Assembly: GCA_041398785.1 (NCBI GenBank)
Contig: JAWKUA010000001.1
Location: forward strand, 248,001-312,000
Source of the DNA: Planctomycetaceae bacterium
Lineage (GTDB): Bacteria; Planctomycetota; Planctomycetia; Planctomycetales; Planctomycetaceae
DNA length: 64,000 nt
Reading direction: 5' to 3'
The position numbers and the translations under genes are program-made. The stretch's first letter is position 1; every line of letters begins with the position of its first letter. The notes under the pieces were generated by a model, which worked only from the letters and a program-made list of their open reading frames with translations, did no database searches and had not been told where the DNA came from. Shown piece by piece: positions 53,323 to 62,622 of the stretch.

Positions 53323-54993
53323 ATGTCAGAAGCTTCCAAAGCCGCCAGTTTGCTGAACCGTGTGAAAGTCCGCCTTCGGACCGAAGCATTCGCAAGGGCG
53401 GCATACGTCTGGAGCCTGGTGATTTTGGGAACCTGCCTGCTGGCGGTCCTGGCAATTCGTTTGCTGGGTGCGCTGCCGCCGGCTCAGCAGAAACCGGTGT
53501 GGCTGCTGACGATTCCCGCACTGATTGCGGTCTGCGCGGGGCTGTTTCACCGGAAGGTCCGGCAGGAAGCCGCTGCGGTCGCAGTTGACCGGCATGCCAA
53601 CACCAAAGACCTGTTCCTGACGTTTTCGTCGCTGAAAACATCGGCCGGCGAATATCAGCCGCTGGTGGCCGAGTCCGCGGAGAAGCAGGCGGATCGCATC
53701 GTTCCCGTCGATGTCGTCCCGTATCGGTTCGGGCGACAACTGGTTCACGTGGTCGTCGCGGCGGGATTGCTGGGACTGGCCATCCTGGTGACTCCACAGC
53801 TTGATCCATTCGGAACTGTCGAAGCGTCGCTGAAGGAAGAAAAGCAGAAGTCGGAAATCGCTGCGATTCGAAAGGCCACGGAAGACCGCACGGAGCAGTT
53901 GAAGAAAAGCAGCCAGCGGTCCGAAGAGCGATCCGCGGAAATCGAATCGGAACTAAAGCAGTTGCAGACCGCATTTCGTCAGATGAAGCCCCGGGAAAGC
54001 CAGTCCAATACGAAGGTCTTGAAAAACCAGCGCGAAGGACTCAGCGAACAGTGGAAAGCCGTCAGCAACGACCAGCTTCGGAAACTGCTGAATCAGCCAA
54101 TCTCCGAGCAGCAACTTGGCGGAAGTCGCAACGCCCAGATGAACGAATGGCTGAAGGAACTCAAGGAAGGCAAGACGGAAGGCCTCCAAAAACAGCTCGA
54201 CAAGGCTCAGCAGACAATGCAGGCCATGATGGAAGCGAAGGACCCGGAAGAACGAAAGAAACTGGAAAGCCAGTTGAAGCGGGAATTGCAGGATCTGGAA
54301 AAGTTCTCGAAGGATAAGGCCGGATCCAAAGAACTCACGTCAGCCCTGAACAAGGCTCTGAAGGCACTGCAGGCCGCGTCGGATCCGAATCAGCCTGGTG
54401 AAAAACTTTCTGAAGAAGCGATGGAAGCTCTGAAGGAATCGCTGAAGCTGTCTGAACAGGAAATGGAACAGGTCGCTCGATCGGCGAAGGATCTGAAGAA
54501 ACTCGAACAGGCCCTGAAGACCCTGCAGCAGGCGGAAAAACTCAACGCGAAGGAACAGCTTGACGGTGCGAAGTGCGAAGGCTGCGAGACAATGGAAGAT
54601 TACGCCGAACTCTACGCTCAGATGATGGGAGAAGGTCAGGGTGAAGGCGACAAGGACATAAACGACGGCAGCGATGGCGGCGTCGGTCGCGGCGGCGAGA
54701 CTCCCGAAGATGACAGTGATCCGGAAGGCTACAAGAGCGAAAAAGCAAAGACTCAGGTCAAAGCCGGAAAGGTGCTGCTGTCTATCAAGACAAAGGAATA
54801 CGCCGAAGAAACGGACTTCGATCCGGATGCCCTGCGAAAGTACCAGGAAGGCGTGCAGTCCCTGAAAGACGGAGTCCAGGCAGCGATCGAAAACGAAGAG
54901 ATTCCGCCCGGTTACGTCGACGGCATCAAGAGTTACTTCGACAAGATCGAATCCGTCGATCCCAAACTGACGGCTCCCTCGGATACCGAGTAA
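53323..54993 (+). CDS. Membrane protein with long coiled coil, function unknown
   Basis: A 556-residue protein. Two hydrophobic segments (about residues 28-48, 56-72) form a hairpin, a third is near 143-163 (VVVAAGLLGLAILVTPQ), and from about 170 to 410 it is a highly charged coiled coil (Lys/Glu/Gln-rich, such as LESQLKRELQDLEKFSKDKA). A short GAKCEGCETMEDY has a CxxC. The C-terminus is acidic and Gly-rich, then SIKTKEYAEETDF and YQEGVQSLKDGVQAAIENEE. Planctomycete proteins of this type often sit near MoxR/vWA operons, but none is adjacent here. I do not recognise a precise family. The start ATG at 53323 gives a short cytosolic N-terminus. Confidence 0.75.
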   Translation: MSEASKAASLLNRVKVRLRTEAFARAAYVWSLVILGTCLLAVLAIRLLGALPPAQQKPVWLLTIPALIAVCAGLFHRKVRQEAAAVAVDRHANTKDLFLTFSSLKTSAGEYQPLVAESAEKQADRIVPVDVVPYRFGRQLVHVVVAAGLLGLAILVTPQLDPFGTVEASLKEEKQKSEIAAIRKATEDRTEQLKKSSQRSEERSAEIESELKQLQTAFRQMKPRESQSNTKVLKNQREGLSEQWKAVSNDQLRKLLNQPISEQQLGGSRNAQMNEWLKELKEGKTEGLQKQLDKAQQTMQAMMEAKDPEERKKLESQLKRELQDLEKFSKDKAGSKELTSALNKALKALQAASDPNQPGEKLSEEAMEALKESLKLSEQEMEQVARSAKDLKKLEQALKTLQQAEKLNAKEQLDGAKCEGCETMEDYAELYAQMMGEGQGEGDKDINDGSDGGVGRGGETPEDDSDPEGYKSEKAKTQVKAGKVLLSIKTKEYAEETDFDPDALRKYQEGVQSLKDGVQAAIENEEIPPGYVDGIKSYFDKIESVDPKLTAPSDTE

Positions 54994-55072
54994 CACGGAT
55001 TCGGGCCGCCCTTTTTCCGGATCCGGCCGGCGATTGTCGTGGCAGGTGCGAAGCTATTTGGCCGGGTGCTGC

Positions 55073-56212
55073 ATGTCGTCAAGAAATCGCCAGTCACTTC
55101 GCAGGCTTGCCGTTATTCTGGCGGCGGTCGCGTGTCTCGCGACGGCTGCCGAACTGCTGCGGTCGCCCTTAACGCGATATTCGAATGATGGAACGCAACT
55201 GGTCGTCTACTGCGCTCACGACGCCGTTTTTGCCGAAAGCGTCATCCGCCGGTTTGAATCCGAAACCGGGATTTCCGTCGACGTGCGGTTCGACGAAGAA
55301 GCCAACAAGTCGCTGGGCCTGACAAGTCTGCTGCTGGCGGAAAAAGACCATCCTCGCTGTGATGTCTTCTGGAACAATCAGACGCTGGGGACCATCCGCC
55401 TGCAGCAGGCGGGCGTGCTGGCCACGTACAAAGGCGCAGGCCATGAACGCGTTCCCGCCGCGTATCGAGATCCCGCCGGTTGCTGGACCGGCTTCGCTGC
55501 GCGGATGCGCGTGGTCATCGTGAATACTGACAGAATCGACGTCGGCAGCAAAAACTCGCTTGCGGCCGCGCGCGGTGCGGATCTGATCGGCGGCGATTCT
55601 GTGCCGGAAGCTCTCCGTCAGGCGGACGACCTGATTCGTGAACACCTTCAGGCCGGGTCGCTTGATCGAGTGGCGATTGCTCAGCCGATGTTCGGCACAA
55701 CACTGACTCACTATTCCGTTCTTGCGGCAGAATGGGGCATCGACAAGCTGAAGTCCTGGCATCATTCACTGCACAGTCGGGGGATTCGCGAAGCGCGAGG
55801 CAATGCGGCCGTGCGTGATCTGGTGGCGGCAGGAATCTGCGACCTGGGGTTCACCGACACCGACGATGCGTTTTCCGCGATTGACAGCGGGCAGCCCGTC
55901 ACAATGCTGCCCGTCCGGCTTGATGACGGAAGAACGATTGTCATGCCCAACAGCGTCGCGATGATCAAAGGCTGCCCGCATCCCGAAGCTGCGGCCCGGT
56001 TCATCGAATTCCTGTTAAGCGAAGCAACGGAACTGGCGTTGGCGAATTCCCCTGCCAGGCAGATTCCGCTCGGAAAAGTCGACGAATCCCGGCTTCCCGC
56101 GGAAGTTCGCAGCCTGCGGAAATGGGCGGCGGAGGGAGTGTCCCTCAAAGCGGCCGCGGAAGTGAATCAGGCCGTGCTGGACTGGCTGACGTCGGAGTAC
56201 ACCCCGCGATGA
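55073..56212 (+). CDS. ABC transporter substrate-binding protein (iron-type)
   Basis: A 379-residue periplasmic binding protein. A signal peptide (SSRNRQSLRRLAVILAAVAC region, hydrophobic about residues 10-27) precedes LVVYCAHDAVFAESVIRRFE, ETGISVDVRFDEEANKSLGL and PRCDVFWNNQTLGTIRLQQA, which match the Fe(3+)/FbpA-like extracellular-binding family 1. GIREARGNAAVRDLVAAGIC and DLGFTDTDDAFSAIDSGQPV follow, then GCPHPEAAARFIEFLLSE. The ligand (Fe3+, phosphonate or other) cannot be fixed. The ATG at 55073 fits the signal peptide; 55034 is a TTG alternative. The stop overlaps the permease start (ATGA). Confidence 0.88.
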   Translation: MSSRNRQSLRRLAVILAAVACLATAAELLRSPLTRYSNDGTQLVVYCAHDAVFAESVIRRFESETGISVDVRFDEEANKSLGLTSLLLAEKDHPRCDVFWNNQTLGTIRLQQAGVLATYKGAGHERVPAAYRDPAGCWTGFAARMRVVIVNTDRIDVGSKNSLAAARGADLIGGDSVPEALRQADDLIREHLQAGSLDRVAIAQPMFGTTLTHYSVLAAEWGIDKLKSWHHSLHSRGIREARGNAAVRDLVAAGICDLGFTDTDDAFSAIDSGQPVTMLPVRLDDGRTIVMPNSVAMIKGCPHPEAAARFIEFLLSEATELALANSPARQIPLGKVDESRLPAEVRSLRKWAAEGVSLKAAAEVNQAVLDWLTSEYTPR

Positions 56213-57723
56213 CGCTGCTGACGGCGCTGACATGGTCGGTCGCGCGAGCCGTCATGGTGGCGACAATTGCCGTGCTGGTTTCACGTGCCGTTACGCCGCA
56301 TCGCCGGTCGAAGCTGACGGTCGCTATCGCGCTGCTGCCGTTATTTGTTCCCAATCTGCTGATCGGGTTCACCTATCGAATGGCGGCGTCGCGTCTCGCG
56401 CAATCCGGATCAGCGGCGAGTGTCCTGACGGAACTGATCTACAGCGGCATTCTTCTGGCAGGTTCGATCGCCGTCATCATTGCTGTGCGATTGATTCTTC
56501 GCGGTTCATCCGTTTCGAACCAGGCACTGCATTCCTGGAAGCTGCTGCGCGGCCTGACGCCACACGCACCATGCAAGTTCCCTCCGCTTCGACGGCGCTG
56601 GTGGATTACCTGGTTCCGATTGCAGGCAACCGGACCGTTTCGTGCTTCGATCGTCGGATGGTGTGCTGCCGTGCTGTGGTGTTTTCAGGAATTCGAAACC
56701 GCAGCGCTGCTCCAGGTTGATCGCCACCCGATTGCGTGGCCGGTCTGGCTGTTTGACGCTCACGCCGCCGGTGTACCGCTGAAACGATCGCTGTCGATGC
56801 TGATTGTTCCGCTGGTACTGGAACTGACGTTGCTCTGCCCCGTCGTATGGCTGTTGCGCGGCAGTCGTGCGTCGTTGCTTTCGAACGACCTTCCGGCCGT
56901 CAGCCGGCGCGTTGCCCCCTCGCCGGAACGAGCGAGTTTCCGGCTCGCGTTTCGATCGGTCCTGCTTATCGTCCAGGCGGTGTTTGTCGTGACGGTGTTT
57001 CTGGCGTGGCCGCTGATTTCGAACTGGACTGACGTCACAGCCGGCTTCGCGGCTTTGTGGAATCAACCGACTCTGCTGTTCGGCTCGCTGACTCAGATCG
57101 CTGCGTCGCTTGGCTTCGCGTGCGCCGCGTCGGCAATTGCGATGCAGGCCGCAGTTGTGCTCAGATCTTCCAACCGCTGGTGGCTGAACGTCGCCGTGCT
57201 GGTGCCGGAACTACTCGGATCGCTGGTTCTCAGTCTGCTGCTGCTGGCCGTTTTTCAGAGTTCCCCGGCGAATTGGCTTTACGATACGTGGGTGCCGATC
57301 GTAACCGGCTTGTCGTTACTGATGTTGCCGCGTGCGTTTCTGCTGGCGACCCTGCTGGAATCGACTGTTCGGCCACAGGCTGCGCATTCGGCGAAGCTGT
57401 TGCTGACATCGAATGCCGGCGAAGTTCGACGAAGCGGCCTGAACCTGGTGTGGCGACTGGTTCAGTTTCGCTGGCTGCTGGCCGGAGCGATCCTGGTTCA
57501 CTGGAGTTTCTGGGACGTCACTGTGCCGTCGCTGCTGCGCCCGCTGCGTTTTGAGCCCGTCGTGACTCGACTGTACAACGAAATGCACTATGGCCGCACA
57601 GAAACACTGACCGCCATCACGCTGTTGAGCGTCGTGTTGCCGTGGACGGCTGTTTTCGCATTGATGTTCGTTGTCAGGGCAGTCCTGAAGTTTCGCGGCA
57701 GGGATACCGTTCGCGCGGCGTGA
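56209..57723 (+). CDS. ABC transporter permease (iron-type, fused double MetI fold)
   Basis: A 504-residue inner-membrane permease. It has about 11-12 hydrophobic segments in two halves, like the FbpB-type double-domain permeases: first half LTALTWSVARAVMVATIAVL and LLPLFVPNLLIGFTYRMA, second half FGSLTQIAASLGFACAASAI, LVPELLGSLVLSLLLLAVFQ and LILVHWSFWDVTVPSLLRPL. The ATG overlaps the binding-protein stop, so they form an operon. No ATP-binding subunit follows within the window; the next gene is a decayed symporter on the other strand, so the ATPase must come from elsewhere if the transporter works. Confidence 0.85.
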   Translation: MTLLTALTWSVARAVMVATIAVLVSRAVTPHRRSKLTVAIALLPLFVPNLLIGFTYRMAASRLAQSGSAASVLTELIYSGILLAGSIAVIIAVRLILRGSSVSNQALHSWKLLRGLTPHAPCKFPPLRRRWWITWFRLQATGPFRASIVGWCAAVLWCFQEFETAALLQVDRHPIAWPVWLFDAHAAGVPLKRSLSMLIVPLVLELTLLCPVVWLLRGSRASLLSNDLPAVSRRVAPSPERASFRLAFRSVLLIVQAVFVVTVFLAWPLISNWTDVTAGFAALWNQPTLLFGSLTQIAASLGFACAASAIAMQAAVVLRSSNRWWLNVAVLVPELLGSLVLSLLLLAVFQSSPANWLYDTWVPIVTGLSLLMLPRAFLLATLLESTVRPQAAHSAKLLLTSNAGEVRRSGLNLVWRLVQFRWLLAGAILVHWSFWDVTVPSLLRPLRFEPVVTRLYNEMHYGRTETLTAITLLSVVLPWTAVFALMFVVRAVLKFRGRDTVRAA

Positions 57724-57776
57724 AACATCCCTCGGGAAATTGCCGCTGCAAAAATGTCCGCGACACAGTCTGTCGA

Positions 57777-59257
57777 TCAGTCTTTCGATCCGGCAACAAT
57801 CGCTGTCCAAATGAATGCAACGGATTCTCCGACAATAAATGTCGTTGCCGAACCGATTGTTGCCAGCCAGAGCCACGCGATGTTCCAGTCATGGGCGGGA
57901 GCTATGAACTGCACGAACAACAGCATGGCCAGCCCCGCAATCGCGCCGCTGATCGCAGCAGCCTGGTTCGCGCGGCGAGACACGACACCCAGCAGAAAAA
58001 TGCCCAGCAGGATGCCTGCCGAATATCCGGCGATCGTCAGTGCACCGCGGACAACTGTCATTTCCAGATCAATTGCCCGGATGCCGATGCCGATCTGGAT
58101 GATGCCGAACACCACCGTCAGGCATCGCGAAAGAACAAGTTGCGTACGTGGTGCGGGAGCCTCTCGGCAAAGTGGCAGCCAGAAATCGTTCAGCAGCGCG
58201 GACGCGGACGCGTTTAGTGAACTGGACGTCGTCGACATTGCCGCTGACAGAATGGCCGCCAGCATCAGGCCGATCAGACCCGTGTTGCGCGGAAACGAAT
58301 GCACGATGAAGTGAGCAAACACCTGGTCGGCTTTGCCGCAGCCGAGTTTCCGTCCAGCGAGTAGAAACACGCCAACCCGACACCAATCCACAGAAACAGA
58401 GCGAACTGAAACAGAACGACAAAGGAACTCAGAAAGATCGCTCGTCCGGCTTCGTTCTCGCTGCGAGCACTCAAATAGCGCTGCACCATCATGTGGTCGG
58501 TGCCGTGAGTTCCATTGTCAAAACGGCTCCCCCGATCAGCCCGCACCAGATGTTGAAGGGGTCGGACAGTGTAAACTTCCATTCGACAACACTTGCTTTG
58601 CCGGACTCTTCGGCGAATGTCCACAGTTCGTGCCAGCCTCCCGGAATGTGGCTGACCAGAATGAAGACAGCGGCAATGCCGCCCAGCATGTAGATGACAA
58701 ACTGAATGCAGTCGTTCCACACCACCGACTTCATGCCGCCGAACACGGTGTACAGAACCGTGACGGCGCCCATCGCCGCGATGCTCCGTTCAATCGACCA
58801 GCCCAGCAGCGTGTGAACGACCGGTCAGCACAGAAACAATCGCAGGGCGTCTCCCAGATTGCGTGTGACCAGAAAGATCAGCGATGCCACTGTTTTGGTC
58901 GCTGCGCCGAAACGCTGTTCCAGCACCTGGTAGGCGGTAAATAAACTGCCGCGAAAATACAGCGGCAGCAGCACGCGCACGACGAACGCGCGGCCCAGCA
59001 CATATCCCATCGCAATCTGCAGCCACTTCATTCCGGTGGTGCCATAGGCCGCTCCGGGAATGCTCAACACGGTGGCAGTGCTGGTTTCGGTCGCAACGAT
59101 GGAGCCCAGTATCGCCCACCACGGCAGTGAGCGACCGCCCAGCAAATAGGTTTCGAGATCCCTGTTCTTCCGGCCGAACCAGAACCCGACGGCAACGGCG
59201 GTTCCCCAGCAGCGACAACAGCACAACAACATCGACGATTCCCGCGTTCGCTCGCAC
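57777..59257 (-). pseudogene. Sodium:solute symporter (SSS family), multiply frameshifted
   Basis: About 490 codons of an SSS symporter lie across several frames. The start is GTG at 59257 (MRANAGIVDVVVLL). An extra G in a G4 run (C run at 59204-59207) shifts to the frame with GTAVAVGFWFGRKNRDLETY, LLGGRSLPWWAILGSIVATE and TSTATVLSIPGAAYGTTGMK. An in-frame TGA sits at 58825-58827, after which WSIERSIAAMGAVTVLYTVF continues. A missing G near 58512 shifts to HGTDHMMVQRYLS, and another missing base near 58331 shifts to ADQVFAHFIVHSFP and the end IVAGSKD. Several independent lesions in one gene argue for real decay rather than a single sequencing slip. Confidence 0.85.
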
Positions 59258-59977
59258 GGATAGTTGTTTCCGGAAAAGCGCAAGTCGCCGGCGGCGGTCA
59301 TGCGTTGAATCGAAACCCGGCTTCGCGGGCCAAAGCTTCCAGAGTCGCGAGACTGCCTACCGACGTTGAATTCACTGCGTCATCTGCTGGCCCTGGTGAT
59401 TTCGTCAGTGCGGCCCCCGTCACCATCAGCGAAGTCGTGTCGACGAAATTGGCAGGGGATCCGGCGTTCACGATACCCGCATTCCGTCACCTGGCGAAAC
59501 CGACACTGACGATGTCGCGAACAAAATCGCGAACGCGGATCATGCACGGCTCCGGTCGGCAGGAAATCCGCGAAGCCGCATGCGGTGAAACCGAGGCGTT
59601 GATTCGCAGTTGCCCGGCCCACAAGTCGCTTCCGTAACTCTGCGACCGGCAAGACGCGGCGAGCGAACTCATGTCACAGATCCGTCACGACATTGTCTGA
59701 CGCAGGTCCGCGAAGAGCACGAAGGGGTCGTGCGCGCAATTCTCAGGGAAGTGAAAAATCGTTCCGAGAACCGTGAACCGTTGGTAATTCAGGCAGAATG
59801 CGGTTCGCCAAACGAGCAATCGATCCGGTTCGGTCACGAGTTTGTCAATGTGGTCGTTTGCGAATGCAGATTGAAGTCCGGTCTGTTAGTTTCCCGGCAG
59901 ACGCGGGCCGTCGAATGCCCGCCGACCGCGACATTTTGTGTTGCCTACCATCTGCCCTGAAACAGGCCCGACTGCTG
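59258..59977. other. Gene-poor gap with possible coding remnants
   Basis: The 720 bases upstream of the symporter hold no confident gene. On the minus strand one frame reads MIRVRDFVRDIVSVGFAR, meets a TGA at 59487, and continues as NAGSPANFVDTTSLMVTGAA through GSLATLEALAREAGFRFNA to a stop at 59298. This looks like a remnant of a small gene but has no recognised family. The plus-strand frame across 59798-59977 is an upstream extension of the desaturase frame and was not accepted. Confidence 0.35.
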
Positions 59978-61114
59978 ATGACTGCAACTGCCTTGTCCTC
60001 ACCGGCGAACGCGCCTCGCACGACCTCCGGCGATCTACCCGTGAAGTTCGCCCACTGCGATGGGTTTCTGCCTGCGCTGCGGCAGCGAGTCGACGCGTAC
60101 TTCGAACAGAACCACATTTCCAAACGTGACTGCCCGGCAATGTACGTCAAATCGGCGACGATTCTGGTCTGGGCGGTGGTCTCGTACGTCGGTCTGGTCT
60201 GGTTCGCTGCGACATGGTGGCAGGCTTTGCTGCTGGCGATTTCCCTGGGAGTCGCCATGGCAGCGGTGGGCTTCAACATCCAGCACGACGGCGGCCACAA
60301 CGCGTACTCGCGATTTCCGCTGGTCAATCGATTCATGTCAATGACGCTGGATGTTCTGGGCGGCAGTTCGTACCTGTGGAAAACAACTCACAACATCATT
60401 CACCACTCGTATACCAACGTCACCGGAGTCGACGGCGATATTGACCTGGGATTCCTCGGACGCATTTCGCCGCACCAGAAGCGATACGGTTTTCATCGTT
60501 TTCAGCATTTCTATCTGTGGCTGCTGTATGGTTTCATCACGTTCAAATGGCAGTTTCGCGATGACATCGTGGGTGTCGCCACCGGCCGGATTGGCCACGT
60601 TCGCATCAATCGCCCGAAGGGTCGCGAACTGCTGATTTATGTTGTCGGCAAAGTCATTTTTCTGTCGCTGGCGTTCGTGATTCCGATGATGTTTCACCCG
60701 GTACTGACGGTGCTGGCGTGGTTCTGTATCGCATCGTATTTTCAGGGTGTGTTGCTAAGCGTTGTGTTTCAACTGGCCCACTGTGTTGAAGAAGCCGACT
60801 TTCCGATGCCCGAAGAATCCACGGGGCGTCTGGAAAACGCCTGGGCCGTTCATCAGGTCCGTACAACCGTCGACTGGGCTCGCAGGAACCGTTTCATGAC
60901 ATGGCTTTCCGGCGGGCTGAATTACCAGATTGAACACCATCTGTTTCCGCAGATCTGCCACATTCACTACCCGGCGATGGCAAAGATCGTCGAAGACACG
61001 TCAGTTGAACACGGGATCGAATACCACGTGCACCAGACATTTCTGGGCGGGCTGAAGGCTCACTACCGCTGGCTGAAACGAATGGGACAGCCGGACCCCG
61101 CGACCGCCGCCTGA
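59978..61114 (+). CDS. Membrane fatty acid desaturase (acyl-lipid type)
   Basis: A 378-residue integral membrane di-iron desaturase. The three histidine boxes are present: HDGGHNAYS near residue 104, HNIIHHSYTN near 141, and QIEHHLFPQ near 315. GVDGDIDLGFLGRISPHQKR, hydrophobic helices at about 57-80 and 222-265, and LENAWAVHQVRTTVDWARR match COG3239-type front-end or omega desaturases, which oxidise lipid acyl chains using an electron donor. No fused cytochrome b5 domain is present, so an external ferredoxin or cytochrome is needed. The ATG at 59978 was chosen; the open frame upstream starts with Arg/Cys-rich sequence. Confidence 0.92.
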   Translation: MTATALSSPANAPRTTSGDLPVKFAHCDGFLPALRQRVDAYFEQNHISKRDCPAMYVKSATILVWAVVSYVGLVWFAATWWQALLLAISLGVAMAAVGFNIQHDGGHNAYSRFPLVNRFMSMTLDVLGGSSYLWKTTHNIIHHSYTNVTGVDGDIDLGFLGRISPHQKRYGFHRFQHFYLWLLYGFITFKWQFRDDIVGVATGRIGHVRINRPKGRELLIYVVGKVIFLSLAFVIPMMFHPVLTVLAWFCIASYFQGVLLSVVFQLAHCVEEADFPMPEESTGRLENAWAVHQVRTTVDWARRNRFMTWLSGGLNYQIEHHLFPQICHIHYPAMAKIVEDTSVEHGIEYHVHQTFLGGLKAHYRWLKRMGQPDPATAA

Positions 61115-61124
61115 CGCATCGCGA

Positions 61125-62234
61125 TTACGACTGGTCGTGCCCGCGAGCAGCGATGACGTTTGAGATCCGCTGAATCCACGGACAGCTCTGTTCGTACGGC
61201 GTCGTGGTCAGAATGACGGCATAGTTATCGGTCGTCGGGTCGATCCAAAGCAGCGTTCCGGTTGCTCCCCAGTGGCCAGCGGTTTCCGGCGAAACGAAGT
61301 CACCGAACGACGCCCGATGGTTGGCCCACTGCATTCGCCATCCATAGCCCCACGGGCGATCATTGCGAGTTGCCTCCGGCACTTCGTCGCAGAACCGCGT
61401 CTGCTCGCGCATCGCCGCGCGGACAGCAATCGGCGGAAGAACCTGGATTCCGTCGTCGCCGGTTCCTTCCCGCAGCATCATGCGAGCAAAGCGGGACAGG
61501 TCTTCGGCTGTCGAAATCAGGCCGCCCCACGGAGCTCCCAGTGTTCGCCAATAGCGACTGTTCCAGCCCCAGTCATCGGCATCAGGCTGCCATTCCGGCA
61601 AATCGCACGGCAGGATGGAAGCAGCGATCGCGTCATCCTGTTCAGCCGGAATCCCCTGCCAGGAATCGCTCATGTGCAGCGGTTCAAAGAGATTTTCCCG
61701 CAGGTAGTCAGGCAGTGTCTGAGCGGACAACTGTTCGATGGCGGCCCCCAGCAGCAGAAATCCCACGCTGGAGTAACGGCAGTCGGAGCCGGTGACGAAG
61801 TCCGGCTCGCAGCCTGCGGCGTGCATGATGAATTCCTTCAGCGTGGCGTGAGCCGCTCGCAGTTCCGCGTTGTTCGGCAGCATGTCCGGCAGCCCGGACG
61901 TGTGAGTCAGCAGGTGACGAAACGTGATCCGGCGCAGGCTGCCGCTGCGGAACATCGGCAGGTGCTCTCCGATGCGCTCCGTCAGACTCACGCGGCCCTC
62001 CGCTACGAGTTTCAGAAACGCCGTCGCCACAATCGGCTTCGTGATCGACGCTACCAGATAGCGCCGTTGCGGCAGTCGCGCGGCCGGCAGATCCACTTTG
62101 CTTCGCTCCGTGAATTGAAACGTCACAGACGTTCCGGCGGCGCTGCCGGCATCGACGTCCACGAAGGGACAACGCGATTCCGAACAGATTCGGTTCAGGA
62201 CCTCGGACATGGATGTTGCGGATGTTGATGTCAT
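61125..62234 (-). CDS. Serine hydrolase, beta-lactamase/class C-like
   Basis: A 369-residue penicillin-binding-fold hydrolase without signal peptide. The SxxK motif is in YLVASITKPIVATAFLKLVA, LLTHTSGLPDMLP is the usual following block, the YxN-like motif is YSSVGFLLLGAAIE, and the C-terminal HWGATGTLLWIDPTTDNYAV includes the H/K-x-G motif. Such proteins are esterases, D-aminopeptidases or lactamases; substrate is undetermined. The ATG at 62234 is used; MSEV at 62210 is an alternative. The gene ends 11 bases after the desaturase stop (convergent). Confidence 0.88.
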   Translation of the reverse strand: MTSTSATSMSEVLNRICSESRCPFVDVDAGSAAGTSVTFQFTERSKVDLPAARLPQRRYLVASITKPIVATAFLKLVAEGRVSLTERIGEHLPMFRSGSLRRITFRHLLTHTSGLPDMLPNNAELRAAHATLKEFIMHAAGCEPDFVTGSDCRYSSVGFLLLGAAIEQLSAQTLPDYLRENLFEPLHMSDSWQGIPAEQDDAIAASILPCDLPEWQPDADDWGWNSRYWRTLGAPWGGLISTAEDLSRFARMMLREGTGDDGIQVLPPIAVRAAMREQTRFCDEVPEATRNDRPWGYGWRMQWANHRASFGDFVSPETAGHWGATGTLLWIDPTTDNYAVILTTTPYEQSCPWIQRISNVIAARGHDQS

Positions 62235-62622
62235 CGAAGTCCCGGACCTCCCGTCTCGTCGATTGAGCGGCCTTGTACTCTAACAACACGACGAATCGCA
62301 GCCTACGTGCGGGCACGGCTGCGAGTGGCACGGCGCGGGCACAGGACGCTGACCGTCGCGGCTCACCGCCGCAGGTTTCCCATCGAACACACTGACCAAA
62401 CAAACACGCGGGGAGCAAAGGACGGTCGAAATCCCCGGACATTCCCGCTTCTGTCGTCGCCGATCCGGGACATGCGTCGTGAACGCTGTTTCCCCTGCGC
62501 TGACCAGGCCCTGATCCCGCTCGCGTCGGGTCTGGCGGGAGCCGCAATTGACACGATTTTGCAAATTGCGGTAAAAAGTTGGGGTTGAGACCAATCCTGA
62601 CTGTTCCACGGAAGGAACTGTG
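62235..62622. other. Divergent intergenic with promoter for TPR lipoprotein
   Basis: A 388-base region between the divergent serine hydrolase and TPR lipoprotein genes. It holds a plausible sigma-70 type promoter (see 62548-62577) and the ribosome site GGAAGGAAC at about 62610. No RNA gene or ORF with known motif was found. Confidence 0.45.
62548..62577 (+). promoter_or_regulatory. Candidate sigma-70 promoter
   Basis: TTGACA at 62548-62553 (perfect -35) is followed, after 18 bases, by TAAAAA at 62572-62577 (four of six -10 positions). A start site near 62584 would give a leader of about 39 bases to the ATG at 62623. It is one of the few convincing -35 boxes seen in intergenic DNA in this window. 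Confidence 0.5.
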
